Assembly (NCBI GenBank): GCA_002361775.1
Contig: DETV01000008.1
Location: 1 to 31,633 of the forward strand
From: Eubacterium sp. UBA3279
GTDB lineage: Bacteria > Bacillota > Clostridia > Lachnospirales > Lachnospiraceae
Direction of reading: 5' to 3'
Length of the DNA stretch: 31,633 nt
Position numbers and translations under genes: made by a program
Shown: positions 31,582 through 31,633 of the stretch, one piece after another
Layout: each line of letters opens with the position of its first letter
Numbering within the stretch: the first letter of the stretch is position 1
The notes under the pieces: generated by a model
Databases searched by the model: none
What the model saw: the letters and a program-made list of their open reading frames with translations, nothing else
Told to the model about the DNA's origin: nothing

Positions 31582-31633
31582 GTTTCACAACAGGAACCTG
31601 TTATAAATCATTAGGTAATTGCGAAACAGGTTC
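31582..31633 (+). repeat. Interlocked inverted repeats at the right edge
   Basis: GAACCTGTT (31594-31602) pairs with AACAGGTTC (31625-31633); GTTTCACAA (31582-31590) pairs with TTGCGAAAC (31619-31627, one wobble/mismatch); AACAGG-AA-CCTGTT (31589-31602) is itself near-palindromic. The pairings exclude one another in part. This could be an operator cluster, a switching leader RNA, or the end of a repeat element continuing past the window. Confidence 0.5.

Overview
The window is a chromosomal stretch of a low-to-moderate GC Gram-positive anaerobe. Strong AGGAGG-type ribosome binding sites, sigma-A promoters with 17-nt spacers, tight ATGA-coupled operons, a BceS-type sensor kinase and the serC-serA-DUF1015 arrangement all fit Clostridia, most likely Lachnospiraceae. 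The genus cannot be fixed from the sequence alone. All protein genes except one (a MATE transporter) lie on the minus strand. I see no insertion sequence, phage gene, CRISPR array, rRNA or stretch over 300 bases without a gene.

Left part (1-8300): a four-gene minus-strand operon codes for a NdpA-family nucleoid-associated protein, a LacX-like aldose epimerase, and a BceRS-type response regulator and kinase (the kinase is cut by the window edge). A divergent MATE exporter follows and ends at a strong hairpin shared with a convergent CPA2 cation/proton antiporter. The antiporter lies downstream of malQ (4-alpha-glucanotransferase).

Middle part (8290-21100): a tightly overlapping operon carries a plant/proteobacterial-type glutamate-cysteine ligase, a glutathionylspermidine-synthase-like ATP-grasp ligase and topoisomerase III. 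It is separated by a terminator from a tRNA-Thr(CGT) with a consensus promoter. Next come a PLP aminotransferase and an L,D-transpeptidase, then mscS and glgB, which overlap by 4 nt. GlgB has an unusual lysine/alanine/glutamate-rich tail. DUF1015 follows, at the end of the serine operon.

Right part (21100-31633): serC-serA(-DUF1015) makes serine; leuB-ilvD-ilvB belongs to branched-chain amino acid synthesis; sdaAB-sdaAA breaks serine down to pyruvate; yajC and tgt complete the window. Several operons have clear sigma-A promoters (tRNA-Thr, serC, leuB, yajC, tgt). A plus-strand promoter at the right edge points out of the window.

The best leads for new biology are: (1) the ligase pair gshA-like plus ATP-grasp, which looks like a gamma-glutamyl-cysteine-derived thiol or peptide pathway without a recognisable gshB; (2) the DUF1015 protein, which carries a ParB/SerK-like DGHHR motif and sits where a phosphoserine phosphatase would be expected; (3) several structured inverted-repeat elements placed right after stop codons or around the tRNA gene.
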